From assembly GCA_025331435.1 (NCBI GenBank), contig JAIWNI010000018.1:186001-250000 (forward strand): 64,000 nt of DNA. Direction: 5' to 3'. Position numbers and translations under genes: made by a program. Shown in pieces: positions 10,005-24,100 of this stretch. Under the pieces are notes generated by a model. It ran no database searches, was not told the DNA's origin, and saw only the letters and a program-made list of their open reading frames with translations. This stretch comes from Choanephora cucurbitarum (Eukaryota; Mucoromycota; Mucoromycetes; Mucorales; Choanephoraceae). Each line of letters opens with the position of its first letter. The stretch's first letter is position 1.

Positions 10005-13000
10005 ATGACTTCAAAGCGAAACAATAATTATGGGAATTCAGGAATTCATAACAGCAGAAGCAATACACGGGGAGCGCCTCGGGAAAGAGTTCAACGACAA
10101 CACCACAAACCTAATACAAGCAACAATCCTTCAAATGCTATAAATAACAATGCCTCAAGTAAAGCAATTTAATCTACAATCATCCTTTACTCTTAGGATA
10201 GAGACGCCTCGTATTAAGCTGTTTATCTTAACTTAGATGTTATTAACAACTCCAACGATTCTCGTGTAGTGCAACTACTACGCCGTATATTCAGCGATGA
10301 TGACGATAGTTCTTTCACGCGTCGTGTGGCGGATGCCACTCAACTTCAAAAACAACTTGAAGATGCACGCAGTACCATTTCAGATTCACTTGAGCTTCGA
10401 CAAGAGCAAATGCAGTTGCTGGACATTTGTATTCATGATGGTGGATTACAACGCATGATTGAATTTCCTAAAGCACCTACTTCTCTCAAAAACAACTTGA
10501 TCAAGATCGTATCTGGACTAGCATGCTATACTCGTCTCGATCTTGCTCTCAGTTGGATCTTTGATCGCTTAGCCTACTGGCCAACATCTGTCAATGATAT
10601 TCAAAGGGATGGAGAATGGAAAAAATGGTTGTTGCGCTTATTGAAACAGGCAAGCTTAGAAACAGGTTATTCAATAGCATTGACTTATCGTTGCCATGAC
10701 GGCTTTGATAGGTCTTGACAGAATCTGCGGAAAACCAATACACCTATAAGCAGACGATGGAAATGTCACCTATGATTCTTGCGGGAGTTACTTCCTTCCT
10801 TGATATGATGGACTCATCTGATTATTTACCCATTGTGGTAGACATTCTCCTCTATTTCTCAGAGCATTATCAGCCCTTGTTTGCGCAGCGATTCAAAGAC
10901 ATCATTGATCTATTTGTGGGTTGGAATATGGATCCAGAACTGCCTGATCAAAAGAGAGCTATCATTCTTGAGTCCTATACTAAATTCGGCATTTATTGGG
11001 CCAATTGCTTGCCCTTCGCTATCGAATTGTTGACACACTTTCTCAGCGATATTAAGAACACAGCTCAGGAATTAGCTACAGCAAGTCAAGAGAACTACAA
11101 GATCAAATGGAAGAACATCATAGGAATATTTGAGTAAGCAAGCGAAAGAGATTACTAAGTTTTTGTGTGCCTGTGTATTCAGTGCGATGTAAATAGGTGC
11201 TTTCACGTAATCCTTGAAGCTATTGCTCCTTTTCTGATGTCTAGTAATACGAGCTATCAAACACAACAATATTTCCAAATAGCCATTGAGGACCTGTTGG
11301 CTGGCGTTCTTTCAATCGCCCGTATTTCAAAAGGACAAGAATGGTTGCATACCTGTAAGTTACATCATGCCTCTTGTACCGTATGATTGAGTTTAACTGT
11401 TTTCCTGTAACACAAAGCTTCTGCTATCATTCTGAAGTTGGCTGCTTTCAATCCCGCTCAGTATCGATCGTACCAATATTCCATATACCTGCTCTTGGTA
11501 GAGCATGAGATCGAAGATGCTCAGTTATTTGTAGATACGCTCATCCGTTTTTTGAGTCTGTGGAATCATGATGTAGACGAAAAGATTGTATACCATTTAC
11601 TTAATCCACAAATTTCGCCTCTATTTGTATTGCACAAGGGAGTAGGCGATAATGAAGTTAGACTGAAAAGAGGCATTCATGCTTTGATCAAGTTCCTTGT
11701 TGACATACCCATATCACGCAGCATACAAAGTCAAATCAATGAATTGTGCATTCAGCAATCCTTACAAGTCAGCAAATATACCACAGATGAAGTGCATACA
11801 GTATTTCAAAGGTTGTCTCTTCTCTTCAAACAACATTCCCAACTGTTGAGCAATGAAAAAAAAGAAGAAATGGCATCTAAGGAAGATGTGCTTTTCTCTA
11901 TCTTCGTCATGTTGAGTATATCTTCAGCTTGGTCAGATTGTTCCTTTATAAATACGTTGACAATCGCTTTCCTATTATCTCAGTTTTGGGAGACGAAATC
12001 CATCGACATGTTTGATAGTTGCTTTGAATTACTGAAAGACCATTGGAATAGGTGAGTTTAGCGAAACATATCTGTAGATAGCCTACTCTAATCCTCTTGT
12101 TTTTTTGTATCAGTCGCTTGGATTACATGATAGACCACGAAAAGCAAACGTTCGAATTAGTTGTCATCATAATGACTGATTTATTAGATTGCTGGGCTAA
12201 ACTGAGTCTATGCACAAAGGAATTCATGCATCAGTTCACAAAAAACCTATTGACAGCTTTGTACAACCAACAGAACATCCAAATAAATGCAACAGTTACA
12301 TTCAAGCCAATTATTACTGGCTTTCTTCATGCAGCTGGTGAGTGCACTTACACACACACACACACAAATATCATACCAATTCTTTTTTCTTTTATAGGAG
12401 TAGAGAAAAACAGTCAAATGAACCAAAAACTTTTATGTCTAATAGCTCAATATTGTCAAATGTTTGGTTCTGCAGATATCGTTGAATTAGCTCTTGAACA
12501 TGCCCAAATAAGGTAAGTTTAAGCAAATAAGAGAACACAAGCAAACATAGTTATTCTTACGCATTTTTTTCATAGTATCAATAGCCCTCATACAGGCATA
12601 CAGGATGCAAGTAAGGACTTACTTGTATCACTCAACCCATTTGTCATCGCCCAAATCAAAGCACCTAATGATCCAATAATCACATCAATTCAAAATATCA
12701 TAATGGCCAGTCCTCACACAGGCTCTTTCCGCCCTGTTCATTATGAAATTGCCATGAAACATTTGGGTATGGCAAGTCATCTTATTGGCTCTGAAGAGCA
12801 AAAGAAGTCTATACAATCTATTGATTCTATTTGTTTGGATTGGACAAATCGTCTTGTTCACTTTTGTGATACTCCTGGCAATTTGAAAAGTGTCAGCGCT
12901 CTTGTTGAATCTGAACATGGTAAGGGAAACACCACAAAAAGGAACGAATGGAAAACAAACCAAGTTTATTGATTTTACTCTTTCTATTAGAAATCAAAAT

Positions 13001-16000
13001 AGATGATATCATTGATCGTGTTAGCAACAGTAAACCTTTGTTGCATTATTGGGTAGTATGGGAATCTGCAAGATATTGCATTTTGTCTCGTCTAAGGACT
13101 CCTTTTGGCGGACCCCAGCAGGTAAGGAATAAAGAATTGTGCAAAGCACTTTATTCTAATATCGTTTTAGACATTTGCTGCTTTTGAGCGCATGCTTCAA
13201 TCGCTTGTGTCTACTGTTGAATCAGACAAAAAGTAAGTTACATGCTCTGAATCGCTTGCATTGCAGTATAGGCTTATCCCTTTTCTCTGTTTTTATTTGA
13301 CAAAATAGGTCTAAAGAAAACGTTGAATCACTTCGTTGCCTCTTGCTGTTGATAGACCGTCTCGAACTTCAGATATTAAATGCTATCGATGGTTGCGCCA
13401 CAGGGACTTTACCTGCCGTTCCTCGTCCAAGCTTGATTTTCTTCAGAACAAACAAGAAGACATGTCATGATTATTTCTTGCGCATTCGGCCCAACATTAT
13501 TGCTGGTGCCAAAATCATTGACAACAAGCATATCCTCATCTACCATACACAACAGGTAATTTTTGCACTTAAGTGAGATTTGTGTTGACTGACTCTTATA
13601 TTCGTGTAGCTCTTGAAAGAGATGGAATTGAATATACCCAACATAGAAAGCATTTCGAAATGGTTCAAGGACGTCAATAAGTATTTACGTGATTTAGGTA
13701 AGCAGTAATATATCAAAATATAAGAAGAGAGACATATGGCTCAAACTTGCTTTTCTACAGTTGAAGCATGTATACAAGAAAAATACATGGATTTGATTTA
13801 CGGACTACAGTCATGGTATAAGCGTTTGATAAGGAAAGTTGGTCAGACGATTTCTGACTTTGCTGAAAAGTGGTGCTTTGAAGGACTTATTGGACCTAAC
13901 ATAAAGAACAATGAGAATGAATCTACCAAAGCTACCACAACATGGTTTCAAGTAGCAGCTTTGTTTGCTTCTGTAAGTCTAAGTGAATTGAGATTATCAC
14001 AGTGATTATTAACATCATTTATACAGGGTCGTGACGAAATTGCCATCAAGTCACTTGCTGCGTTGAGATCAGTTATTCATTTGGACGATTTTGGCATTCT
14101 GAATATGCTCACCCAATATGCAGTTCAGTTTTACACCTCCCTTGAAGATTATGATGCCTTACAACGTATAATTAATTCAGGATACACTGTGATTGATGCC
14201 TTTGTTTGTGATAGTCTACGATCTTTTGATTATCAAAATAATACTTCATGTCACCCTATAGTAGCAGCGGCAGAACTCGATACTTTTATTAAGACTGCAC
14301 CATTGTCTTCTTGTTTACAACTAGCTCAGCTCGATCAGTTTAGATCTATGATTGCAGAGGAATCTAGTATCGATCATCATCTATCTGAGCGCATTCTGCA
14401 AACACTGAAAGAAAATGTATTTACCAGTACATCAAGCTTACTCGAGCTTGAACTACTCGAAACCAACTGGTACGATCTAATGGCCAGTGCAAAGAGCTGG
14501 TTAGAATTGAACACAAGCGAAAACCGCCATAGTTATGTGCCTCTAAATACCAAGCTGTGGGCTAGGCTTTCTACTCATTTCGAATACATGTCCGGTCCTT
14601 TTTCAGCTGATAGCGAAGCTTCATCTCTTCTCAGTTTGATTCAACTCCAGTCTGCAAAAATAGCTCGACGTCAAGGCAACATCCAGTTGGCTCAAACACT
14701 TGCCGATAAGGCCGTTAGACATCCGGATACAAAATACCTTGCATTTTACGAGCAAACGAAGATCTCGTTTCTACAATCGCGCTATACAGACGCTATGAAA
14801 ATAGCAAGTGATATCTTAGTTCAGCTGGACGAGGTAGAAGGTTCTGAGGAGCTAAAGAGCAAGACGTACCTGAAGATAGCACGATATTTAAAGAACTGCC
14901 CTGATGAGGAAGTCAACAATTTAGTCAGCCAGCTAGATCCAAAAGTGATTAAAATGAATTCCAATGAACTTCATTCATCAGTTGAATTGTGCATCAATGA
15001 CGCTCTTAAGAAGTCTATTGAAAACAACACAGGAGATGGAAGACCATGGTTTGAGTATGCTACCCACTTCTATAAACAGGGGTGGCGTATTCTAGACGAA
15101 CTCTTGAGGTCAGATTCGACTATGCCCATCGTTTTATGGGTGAACAAGAAACTATGTGATGCTCTAGGCAACTCAGATGATGAAGCTTTAGTCCGAAAGG
15201 TAAGTAAATAGTCAAGAAAAAAGTTAAAGGAAAAGAGGTATATAATAACATGATTTAAAACTAGAGCTTATTTGGCGTATTTCTGAAGCATTCACCCTCT
15301 TTCAGCAATGAAGAATCATCTTTTGAAGCATTTGCATCCGAGTTACAGCAAGTTTTCCCAGGTTTGGATTTATCCAAAGAAGTTGCAGTGATGGAGATAA
15401 TCAAGACTTTACAAAGCACAATTGTTGACAAGTTCCGTTCTTCTGCAGAGGCTTATTTCCGTTATCTGTCACTTGATATCCATACTCAAAAAGTAAGTAC
15501 TCTAGATTGCCAAAATGCTGAATAGTGACTCAGTCTTCTCTTTTCAATAGCATGAAGATCATTCTCAAATCAGCTCAACTTCTATGGTTGTTACAGCAAC
15601 ATTGCGTCTATTACGCATCCTCACTAAATATGGAAATTCCTTGCAGACGTTGTTCAACCACCATGTAGAAGATGTATGTGTTAGTCTTTGGAAACCTATC
15701 ATTCCTCAGTTGTTTGCTCAGCTCAACCATCCAAATGATTTCGTTCGACTGGTTATCAGCAAAATTATTCGACGTATCTGTGACGAGTTTCCTAGAGAGA
15801 TTATATATGATGTTATCGTCAATTCCACTTCAGCAAAGACGAATCACAACACAAAACAAAGCTTGCTTAATATTGCCAATCGTATGATGGATCGCAACGA
15901 TTTGTTATGGGTTTCTACAAGTCGTATGGTTGAAGAATTAGAGAAAATCACTGTTTTGTGGGAAGAACGCTGGCTCAACAGAATTGCCTCTTTGCAACAA

Positions 16001-18672
16001 GACGTTATGCAACAATTTGCAAAACTTGATCAAGAAACTGAACGTCTTTTAAAGAAGGATGACACTGCACAACAAGAAAAGAGCTTTATGGAGATTTATG
16101 AAAGCCTGATGAAATTCGTCATCAGCGCTATTGATAAATTATATGCAGAAACTATGCAACAAAACAATGATGTGTTGACACCCCATGAGAGACAATTTCA
16201 GCAAACATATGGTATGCAACTCACTCAAGCATATCGTTTACTTCAAAAACCTACTTGTATGAAAGATTATCGCCACGGATGGGAGTTTTTCCAAAAAGTG
16301 AGTAAAATAATCATAGAGGGAAGAAGGGTATTTCTTATTGTATGTACGTCAATCTCATTATTACATTACTTTCGCTAGCTACACAGACGATTGATGGCAG
16401 AAACACACAAGTTCCGTGTACTTGAACTTGAAGAGGTGTCACCTTATTTGTTTAACATGAAGAATACACCAATCGGTATACCTGGCCGAGTAGAGTCAAA
16501 CACTACATGCTTTATCAATTCTTTCGGTACAAGTGTCATCATCTTGCCCACAAAGACTAAACCAAAGAAGCTTGATTTAAGAGGCACAGACGGAGAGAAA
16601 TATCCATACTTGTTCAAAGGTCTTGAAGATCTTCATTTAGATGAACGTATTATGCAGCTGCTAACTACAACGAATGGTCTACTTAGAGAAAACGGAGCTA
16701 CTGCACTTCGAGGTATGTGTGCAAGAACTTATGCTGTTATACCCTTAAGCGACCATTCAGGCATGATCCAATGGGTCAACGAAGCAACTCCTCTATTCGC
16801 TTTATACAAGAGATGGCAAAAGAGAGAATCAGCAGCCCATATGTTGTTAGCAGGCGAGAGCAACAAACCCAATGAAGCATATATGCAGAATTTGATGCAG
16901 CGACCTACTGAAAACTTTACTACAAAAATGGCTTCTGCTCTAAAGGCAGCAGGTCTGCGCGTTACTGCCAACAGACGATATTGGCCAAAAGAGATTTTGC
17001 GAAAGGTCTTCGTGGATCTTGTCAAAGAAACTCCTGGTGATCTTCTCGAAAAGGAACTGTATTACACAAGTTCAAGTGCTACTGAATGGTACAGAAAAAG
17101 CACTTCGTTTGCTCATTCCTTGGCTGTAACATCCATGATCGGCTATATTATAGGCCTAGGCGATCGTCATTTAGACAACATGATGATCGACTTCCGTTCA
17201 GGCGAAGTCATACACATCGATTATAACGTATGCTTTGAAAAGGGCAAGCGGTTACGTGTACCTGAACTTGTGCCTTATCGCCTGACTCAAAATTTGTATG
17301 GCGCACTCGGTATTACTGGTGTTGATGGGCAGTTCAAGGCAGCTGCAGAAGAGACATTGAGGGTGCTCAGAAAACACAAAGAAGTCTTAATTACACTTCT
17401 GGATGCCTTTGTCTATGACCCCTTGGTTGACTGGGAAAATGGTGCTGTTGAAGCCGGCTATCGCCAGATGATGGAATTACAAGCAAACCTAAGTCTAGTT
17501 GCCACACGCATCTCTGAAAAGCAAACAGAACAGGAAGAGGAGCGAAAGGTTATTCTAAGTCAGCTTGATAACCTGAAACAGAATTTACATCAATGGCACG
17601 AATCCGTGTTGATTGAAACTGATGGTTTGGATGAAACAAGCGAAGACGAAGAGCAAGTAGGTGATCAAGAAATCTCTGTCGCACCTACAGATGCAGAGAA
17701 TGATATTTACATGGTAACATTTACAAGCAGATAGTAAAAGAAGAGCAAGTTTCTCATTTCTTTAAACAAAATAGAGTCGATTGCCTATGTATGTTCTTCG
17801 TGAGGTACAAGGTCATCTCTTTGGTGTCACTTCACTTGTCAACAATTCAAGATCTTCTGTAGAAGGCATTTCACCTTTGCTTGAATCTATCATTATTATT
17901 GAAACAGATGCTGACAGTGAGCTACGTTCTGCTCAAAGTAATGCAAAGGTATAGTCTCATTCGTTAATTATTAAGCCTAAAAAACATTAATTTTTTTTTT
18001 TGAAGATTGCACTTGATTCACTCGCCATTATCGACACTGAATTGAAAAAACTGGAAGCACAACTAGAAGAAAAATCCAACTATGAATCAGAATGGAGTTA
18101 TCATCAACTTGTAAGTTCAAACAAGTTTAAGATAGAACATAACATATACTGAGTATTGCAAATATGTGCATTCAGCTGGAATTTATTGAAATTATCAATA
18201 AGTCTATACAAGAATATTTTGCTGCCTTGAAAACTTTAGAAGAATTCGGTCCTGATAACAACAAGTCTATTACTGTCATTGAAGAGAATAAGCGATCAGA
18301 AGATGACGTTAACGAAGAGTCTCAAGAACGCATAAATCCTAATCAAAATGCTTCTCAGGGACCTTGTAAGTTCTCTTGATTTAAACACAACACAGATACT
18401 GACTACACACATTCTCTTTCTCAAAAGATGTTCAACGTGTACCTCCAAACACACATGTTACGAAAATAATGAAGCGAATTCGCCACAAACTTGAAGGTGT
18501 TGACTTTGGTGTACAACACAAAATGACTGTTAACGAACAGGTAAGAGACAAACAGATTAAAATCATCTTCGATTACTAACACATGACTTCTTAGGTCGCA
18601 AGATCTATTGACCAAGCTACTTCTGTAGATAATCTTTGTATGATGTATGAAGGTTGGACTAGTTGGGTATAA
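10005..18672 (+). CDS. SMG1: SMG1-type PI3K-related kinase (2450 aa, 22 exons)
   Basis: Exons: 10005-10158, 10237-10665, 10722-11133, 11197-11354, 11418-12051, 12114-12337, 12398-12512, 12576-12919, 12991-13121, 13171-13232, 13309-13555, 13610-13697, 13761-13972, 14027-15199, 15265-15492, 15551-16297, 16379-17713, 17775-17948, 18006-18110, 18176-18365, 18428-18540, 18595-18672; the sum is 7353 nt with no frame break. The N-terminal 1700 residues are helical HEAT/FAT-like (for example SLIFFRTNKKTCHDYF). The kinase has GLEDLHLDERIMQ, catalytic GLGDRHLDNMM near residue 2048 and HIDYN in place of DFG, followed by LRVPELVPYRLTQN, all SMG1 hallmarks. The end is a FATC domain (ATSVDNLCMMYEGWTSWV). 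SMG1 phosphorylates UPF1 in nonsense-mediated decay. It is shorter than the human protein (3661 aa). S. cerevisiae and S. pombe lack SMG1. Confidence 0.95.
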
Positions 18673-18928
18673 TTTTCCGAAAAAAAAAAGATATTGAAAG
18701 AAGCAAAAAAAAAGAGAAGAGATTAGATTACAACAAGTATGACAAACTTGAATTGTTTCAGTGACTGGTAGTTGTCTTAAAGACAAAAAAAAAAGAAGAA
18801 GAGAAGAAGGAAAGACCTGCGTGCCAATTTCAATTCTTCTTCTTCAGAAAGATCAATCACTACTCTTTGCGGAAGAATATTTTTTATTAAAAAGAAAAAG
18901 AAACTACATTTTAAGCATTTCTGTCCAT

Positions 18929-20472
18929 CTAACAAAGCTCTACATAGTTAGCAGGAAACTGATAACAATAAGAGAAGGAAAAAAAATGAGTTGACTTCCT
19001 TCTTTTATAATATGCGTAACGAAAACTTACAGCGCCCTTTTGACCATTCAAACTTCCTGACCACCAGTCATGTTGACTATCAGTTGCTTCTAATATAGTG
19101 ATGATGTCGCCTGTCTTAAAACTCAGGTCGCCTGTCTCTTGACCAATAAAGTCATATAACGCTTTTGCTCTGATTGTTTTTCGACCAAGGGGTGCTGTTG
19201 GCGGTGGTGGTGGTGGAACAGCACGAGGCATGATCTTCGTATCAGTTGGTATTTGTTGCTGTGGCTGGCTAGGTGCTGAAGGCGTAGGTTGATTATGAGA
19301 GTAAAATGGCTGAGAAGGAGGAGGAGGAGAATGGATTGGTTGGTTTACAGGAGGTAGACGCAAGGTACCAGGCCGAGAGATGTTTGTACTTTTGTATTGA
19401 GTTGTAGTGCTCTCTCTTTGAATAGTACGCTGGTAATTGTTGTTGCCTAGTGTATGGAACTTGGCGTTCAACGCCCTATACAATGAGTCTGCCTCTCTTG
19501 GAGGAGGAACTGAGCCATTTAGCAATTCTTTTGCTGTTACTCTTTCACCGTATAACTTTTCATTAGCATCGCTTCGTGTGATGATAACTGAACCTTCCAG
19601 AGATACACCTGCAAACAATCCTCGAGTTTTGTTGTATGAATAAACAGCTGATACATGCTTGAAAGTAGCTGATCCTGAAGCCTCCGCATTGCGCCCAATA
19701 GGGCCGGCAGCAACTGATTAAAAAAAAATACTAATTATTACTCGGATTCAAGCAAAGGTCATTGATGTATTTTACTTGAGATGTTTCCACCTAGTGTAAC
19801 ATTTCCAAACTGACTGAATGTTTTGACAGCTTCCTTTGTGTTGAGTACCAAAACAAAATCGGTCAGCTCAGCACCTAATTATCGTATGTCAATTTCATCT
19901 TGATCTTTTCGTTATCATCAAACATACCAATCTGTCCTCCAGCTCCCATGCCACCAATGATAATAGCAGATGGAGCAGACCAAGCTAGATGAAAGAATAA
20001 TACTAGTCAATCTTTATACAGTAGGCTGTCTGTATGATTTCACTTACATCCGTCAGGCAATCTAGATAAAAACATACAATAAGTCAATGTTCACAACTGC
20101 ATAACTTGTTCATTGTTCGTATACCTTGCAACAACAAGACCACTGCCTGCTCTTCCAGAAAACAAAAAGCCTGCTTTGAGTACTGTAAAGATAGCCAGAC
20201 CTTGAGCTTTTTCTAAAATTGAAGGGGGAATAATAATATCTAATCCTTGTCCAGGATCTGTTGCGTTCTCGGTTAACTTTTCAAAACAAAAACAATGAAA
20301 GACTGATACAAACCAATGAAGGAATTCAAGATTTTTGTTGCTTTTTTACATTCGCCTGTTGACACAACACAGGAATTACGATATGTCTGATATCTGGTCT
20401 GCTGTTGCAATGTATCGTACCTTTCAAACTTGTAGGCAAAGGCGAATTGAATGAAAAATTTAGCTTCTTCAT
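18929..20472 (-). CDS. YSC84: Ysc84/SH3YL1-like SYLF + SH3 actin-patch protein (369 aa)
   Basis: Eight exons: 20421-20472, 20314-20355, 20125-20257, 20048-20061, 19928-19984, 19776-19874, 19031-19713, 18929-18958. The N-terminus reads SPLPTSLKGECKKATKIL, then IIPPSILEKAQGLAIF, AGSGLVVARLPDGSWSAPSA, IIIGGMGAGGQIGAELTDFV and RGLFAGVSLEGS, the lipid- and actin-binding SYLF domain. A proline-rich linker (AVPPPPPPTAPLG) leads to a C-terminal SH3 domain (AKALYDFIGQETGDLSF, DWWSGSLNGQKGA, FPANYVELC). Yeast Ysc84/Lsb3 act with Las17 at endocytic actin patches. Exon 4 is only 14 nt. The last intron (18959-19030, 72 nt) is a multiple of three and stop-free, so retention would insert 24 residues before the FPANYVE strand. 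Confidence 0.92.
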
Positions 20473-21140
20473 AAGAATGATGTTTAAAATAAAATAGGAA
20501 ACAAGCTCAAGATAAACATGAAAAGTTTTTTTTTTTTTATCACTGACTGTCATCAATTCTCTCTTTATTTTTCTTCAATTGTATCACCTTCACGAGGTTG
20601 TCCTGAGCTCCGAAATTTAAGCTAACAACAGAATTGATCGAAATACAACTGATCAAGTGGAAAGAGCGTAACAACTTCAATGATCAGGTATATTATCGCT
20701 GCAAGTTGTATGCTATTTTATATAGTCAGCTAAAGGATAAGTGTCAACAAAAGCATAAACGCTTTTTCTTTTTAAGATTAAACTTTTATAGGTGTTACAG
20801 ACTATAGTTTTTTTTGTGTAGATCTCATACAGGCTTTCGCTAATCTCTTATTAGAAATAAGTGATCCCCTCTTTTTTTCTTTCTTTAGAACGTAAGTTTG
20901 AATGAATTAAATACTATTGTTTGAAATAACACTTCTTTTCTCGAGTCAGGATATTACATTCAGATAAGACACAAGAAACTCCGTTCTTTTTTTAATGGTT
21001 ACACCACTGATAATCTTTCTTTCAGAACAACCGTAACTAAAGTTTTCTATCAAAGTCAAATTTATTGAACGAATGTTTCATTATGAGCCAAATGATAGAA
21101 TCTGTTGATGAAAGAGGAGGGGTACGTGTAAGTAAACAGT
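20473..21140. other. Intergenic stretch upstream of YSC84-like gene
   Basis: This is the promoter side of the YSC84-like gene and the 3' side of HBS1, with several T-rich runs. A short open stretch on minus near 20560-20640 is not supported as coding. Confidence 0.4.
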
Positions 21141-24100
21141 CTACTTATCAAACCAATACGAATTTACCTTATTCACTACACCAGCAGCTACAGTTTCTCC
21201 ATCCTTACGAAGCATAATACGTCCCAGTTGCTTATTGTCCTTGAATGTTTCTAAAGGAATAGGACGTTGCGACAGCTTGATATGCACCTTTGCTGTCATA
21301 CCTTTGGATAGAATACGAGGGTTTTTCTTGACTACTTCGCCTGTTGCTTTATCCAATATCTCTACTAGTTTGATAACTGAAGCAGGTTCATCTAGACTAC
21401 CATGATGAAGTACCACTGGATAGCCTGGTGTGATTGGAATTCGGATATCAAACACAACAATTTGTGCTTCAAAGGTAGATGTGATAGGAACAGGATTGGA
21501 TGCTGAACATAACAAACAACCTTGACTAAAAGAAACGTTTTTTTAAACATTTGGTCACTCTTGCTTGATGATAATAAGTACCTTAAATTCATTATGTCCA
21601 AGTTGACCAAAGTCATCAATACTGAATCACCAGCAGCAGCCCAGTTAGCTGCCTCTTCATTCACTTGCATAGCTTTTTTTTTTTTGAAAAACATAAGCAC
21701 TACTGTATCATGATAGCTCTTTTGTTTGTATTACTTACTCTTAACATAACCAAGCTCATTTCCTGGAACAATCATCACTTGCTCACCAACCTGAACATGG
21801 CCAGACTCAATATTACCAGCCACAGAGACACCACCACTGCTACCAATACCGCCCTTGAAGAAATCGGTAACACGCATTCTTAAAGGACGATCAAGTAATC
21901 GAGCAGGACTGTCGAATTTATCAATCTGTTCCATGAGAGAAGGACCATCCTTATACCAACTCAAGAGAGCGGGTTCCTTGCTCTTCTTGACCAAGTTTTC
22001 ACCTGTCAAACCAGAGACAGGGATAAAGGTCACATTGGACTTTTTGAAACCAACCTGGGTCAGATAGGCACTCAGTTTCTGTCTGATTTCTTCGAAACGC
22101 GCCTCAGACCATTCAGCCATATCCAGCTTATTGATGGCTACAATCAACTGCTGAACGCCTAAACTTCTCGCCAAAACAGCATGTTCCTTTGTCTGTCCAC
22201 CAGCATCAAATCCAGATTCAAAGGCGTTTGTGGAAGCATCAACTACCAAAATAGCAGCATCTGCTTGTGCTGTACCTGAGATCATGTTGGGAATAAAATC
22301 ACGATGACCAGGAGCATCCAACAAGGTAAATGCGCGATGCTCTGTCTCGAAATAGTTGGTAGCAATGTCCATTGTCACACCACGCTCACGCTCCTCACCA
22401 GTCTCATCCAACACCCAAGCAAATGCAAATGAGCCTTTGCCTATCTTTTGTGAGTCGCGTTCAAACTTACGCATGGTACGTTCATTGACCTGGCCTAGAT
22501 CGTACAAGAAGTGACCCATCAAGGTAGACTTGCCGGCGTCAACATGGCCAATGACAACAAGATTCAATTTGGGCTTTTCCCCGGTTCGTTTCTCGAATTC
22601 TTCAATTACATTTAAGCGTTTTGATGCAGGAATTTTGGATAAAGGTTCTTTGTGTGCAGCAGGTGGCGTTAATCCCATAGCATCCATTTCATTCGTGATT
22701 TCTTTTGTGGGTTCATCATCAGGTAAAAATTCAACTTGATCGTCTTGTTTAGTTGCTTGCTTTGGTTGAGGCGCTGTCTTTTTCTTTTCAGTTGTTGCTT
22801 TTTTCTTTTCGACAGCAGCAGCTAATAAGTATTAGATTAATTATGCGTTCATCAAATGAAGTATAAGGTGTTTTTTAAAAAAAAATAAGAAAAAAAAAAG
22901 AGGGAGAGGAAAGGAAAAAGAGAATAAAGTAGAGCACATTGAATTATGTCTTTTTGTTAGCACCACTGCGTTGACTTTGGGCTGACAAAACAACATCATC
23001 AGGGCTTGGCTTATCAAACGAGAAAGGCTGAATATGAGTTGACTTGTTGACTGCTTGTTGAAAGATGATTTTAGGGTCAAACATGATCTTTGGTTGAGGT
23101 TCAAATAAAAATTGAGCAGCAGCTGAAGGTGGGGCGCACAATGGGTTTTCCATCTCGGGTTCTTCCTCTTGTACTCTAGGCTCAGGCTCAGCTGTCAAAG
23201 GCGCAGCCATTGGTTTTTTCTTTGTTAGACTAGGTAAGGACGAAGGATTGACAGTTGCATTGTTGATAGCAGGTGAGGGCTGCTTTACAGGAGGAGCAGC
23301 GAGATGGGTCAGCGAGTTTGGTTTGGTTTGTCGAGAAGCCAGGTGACTAAGGCTAGGTAATGTACCAGCGTTGGTTGATGACTTTTGAGCAAGTGATGCT
23401 AATGAAGGTGTTGAGGTAGTTTTATTGCGCTGTGCCAAACTTTGAAGGGAAGACATTGGCTTTTTCGACGCGCTTAAAGAAGCAAGAGAGGCGAGTGAAG
23501 TATCGTTTGTAGGTTTTTGTAGCTTTTGTTTCAGTTGAGATAAGCTGCTGGTGTTTGTAGACGCTTGGCGTGTACTGGACAAACTTGATAAAGAGGGTGT
23601 TGTCTTTTGGTTATCAGACATTGTTTAAGACTATATGCAATAAGTAAATGCAGGTTCATTCTCTTAAATATTCTGATGTTTACCTTTCTTTAACAGTGAA
23701 AGAGAAGAATGAAAAAATGTAGGCTCACCCGTGGAGTACGAATTTTATTCCCTTTTTCCCTTTTAATAAAAAAAAAAAAGATTTACCTTTCTTTGCTTCT
23801 TCTTTGCTTCTTCTCTTCTCTTCTGCAGCCATTTTCTCTAAACAACAAGTTAACGATAAGCTCGTTTTGGTCAACTGCAACCTATTACCTAATGCCCAGT
23901 CTACTGTTTCTTCTCGATCAAAGTAAAAATTCCATAATGCTTCTTTGATTTCTCTAGCTGTCAAAAAAGTATCGTAACCAATAACACTGTATACATAATC
24001 TAAGCCGTCATCTAATTTATCCAAGTCTTCATTGGACAGTTGTTCTTCATCGACTATTTTCCCCCCACACATAACATCAAATAGAAAGTAAGCAAAAAGC

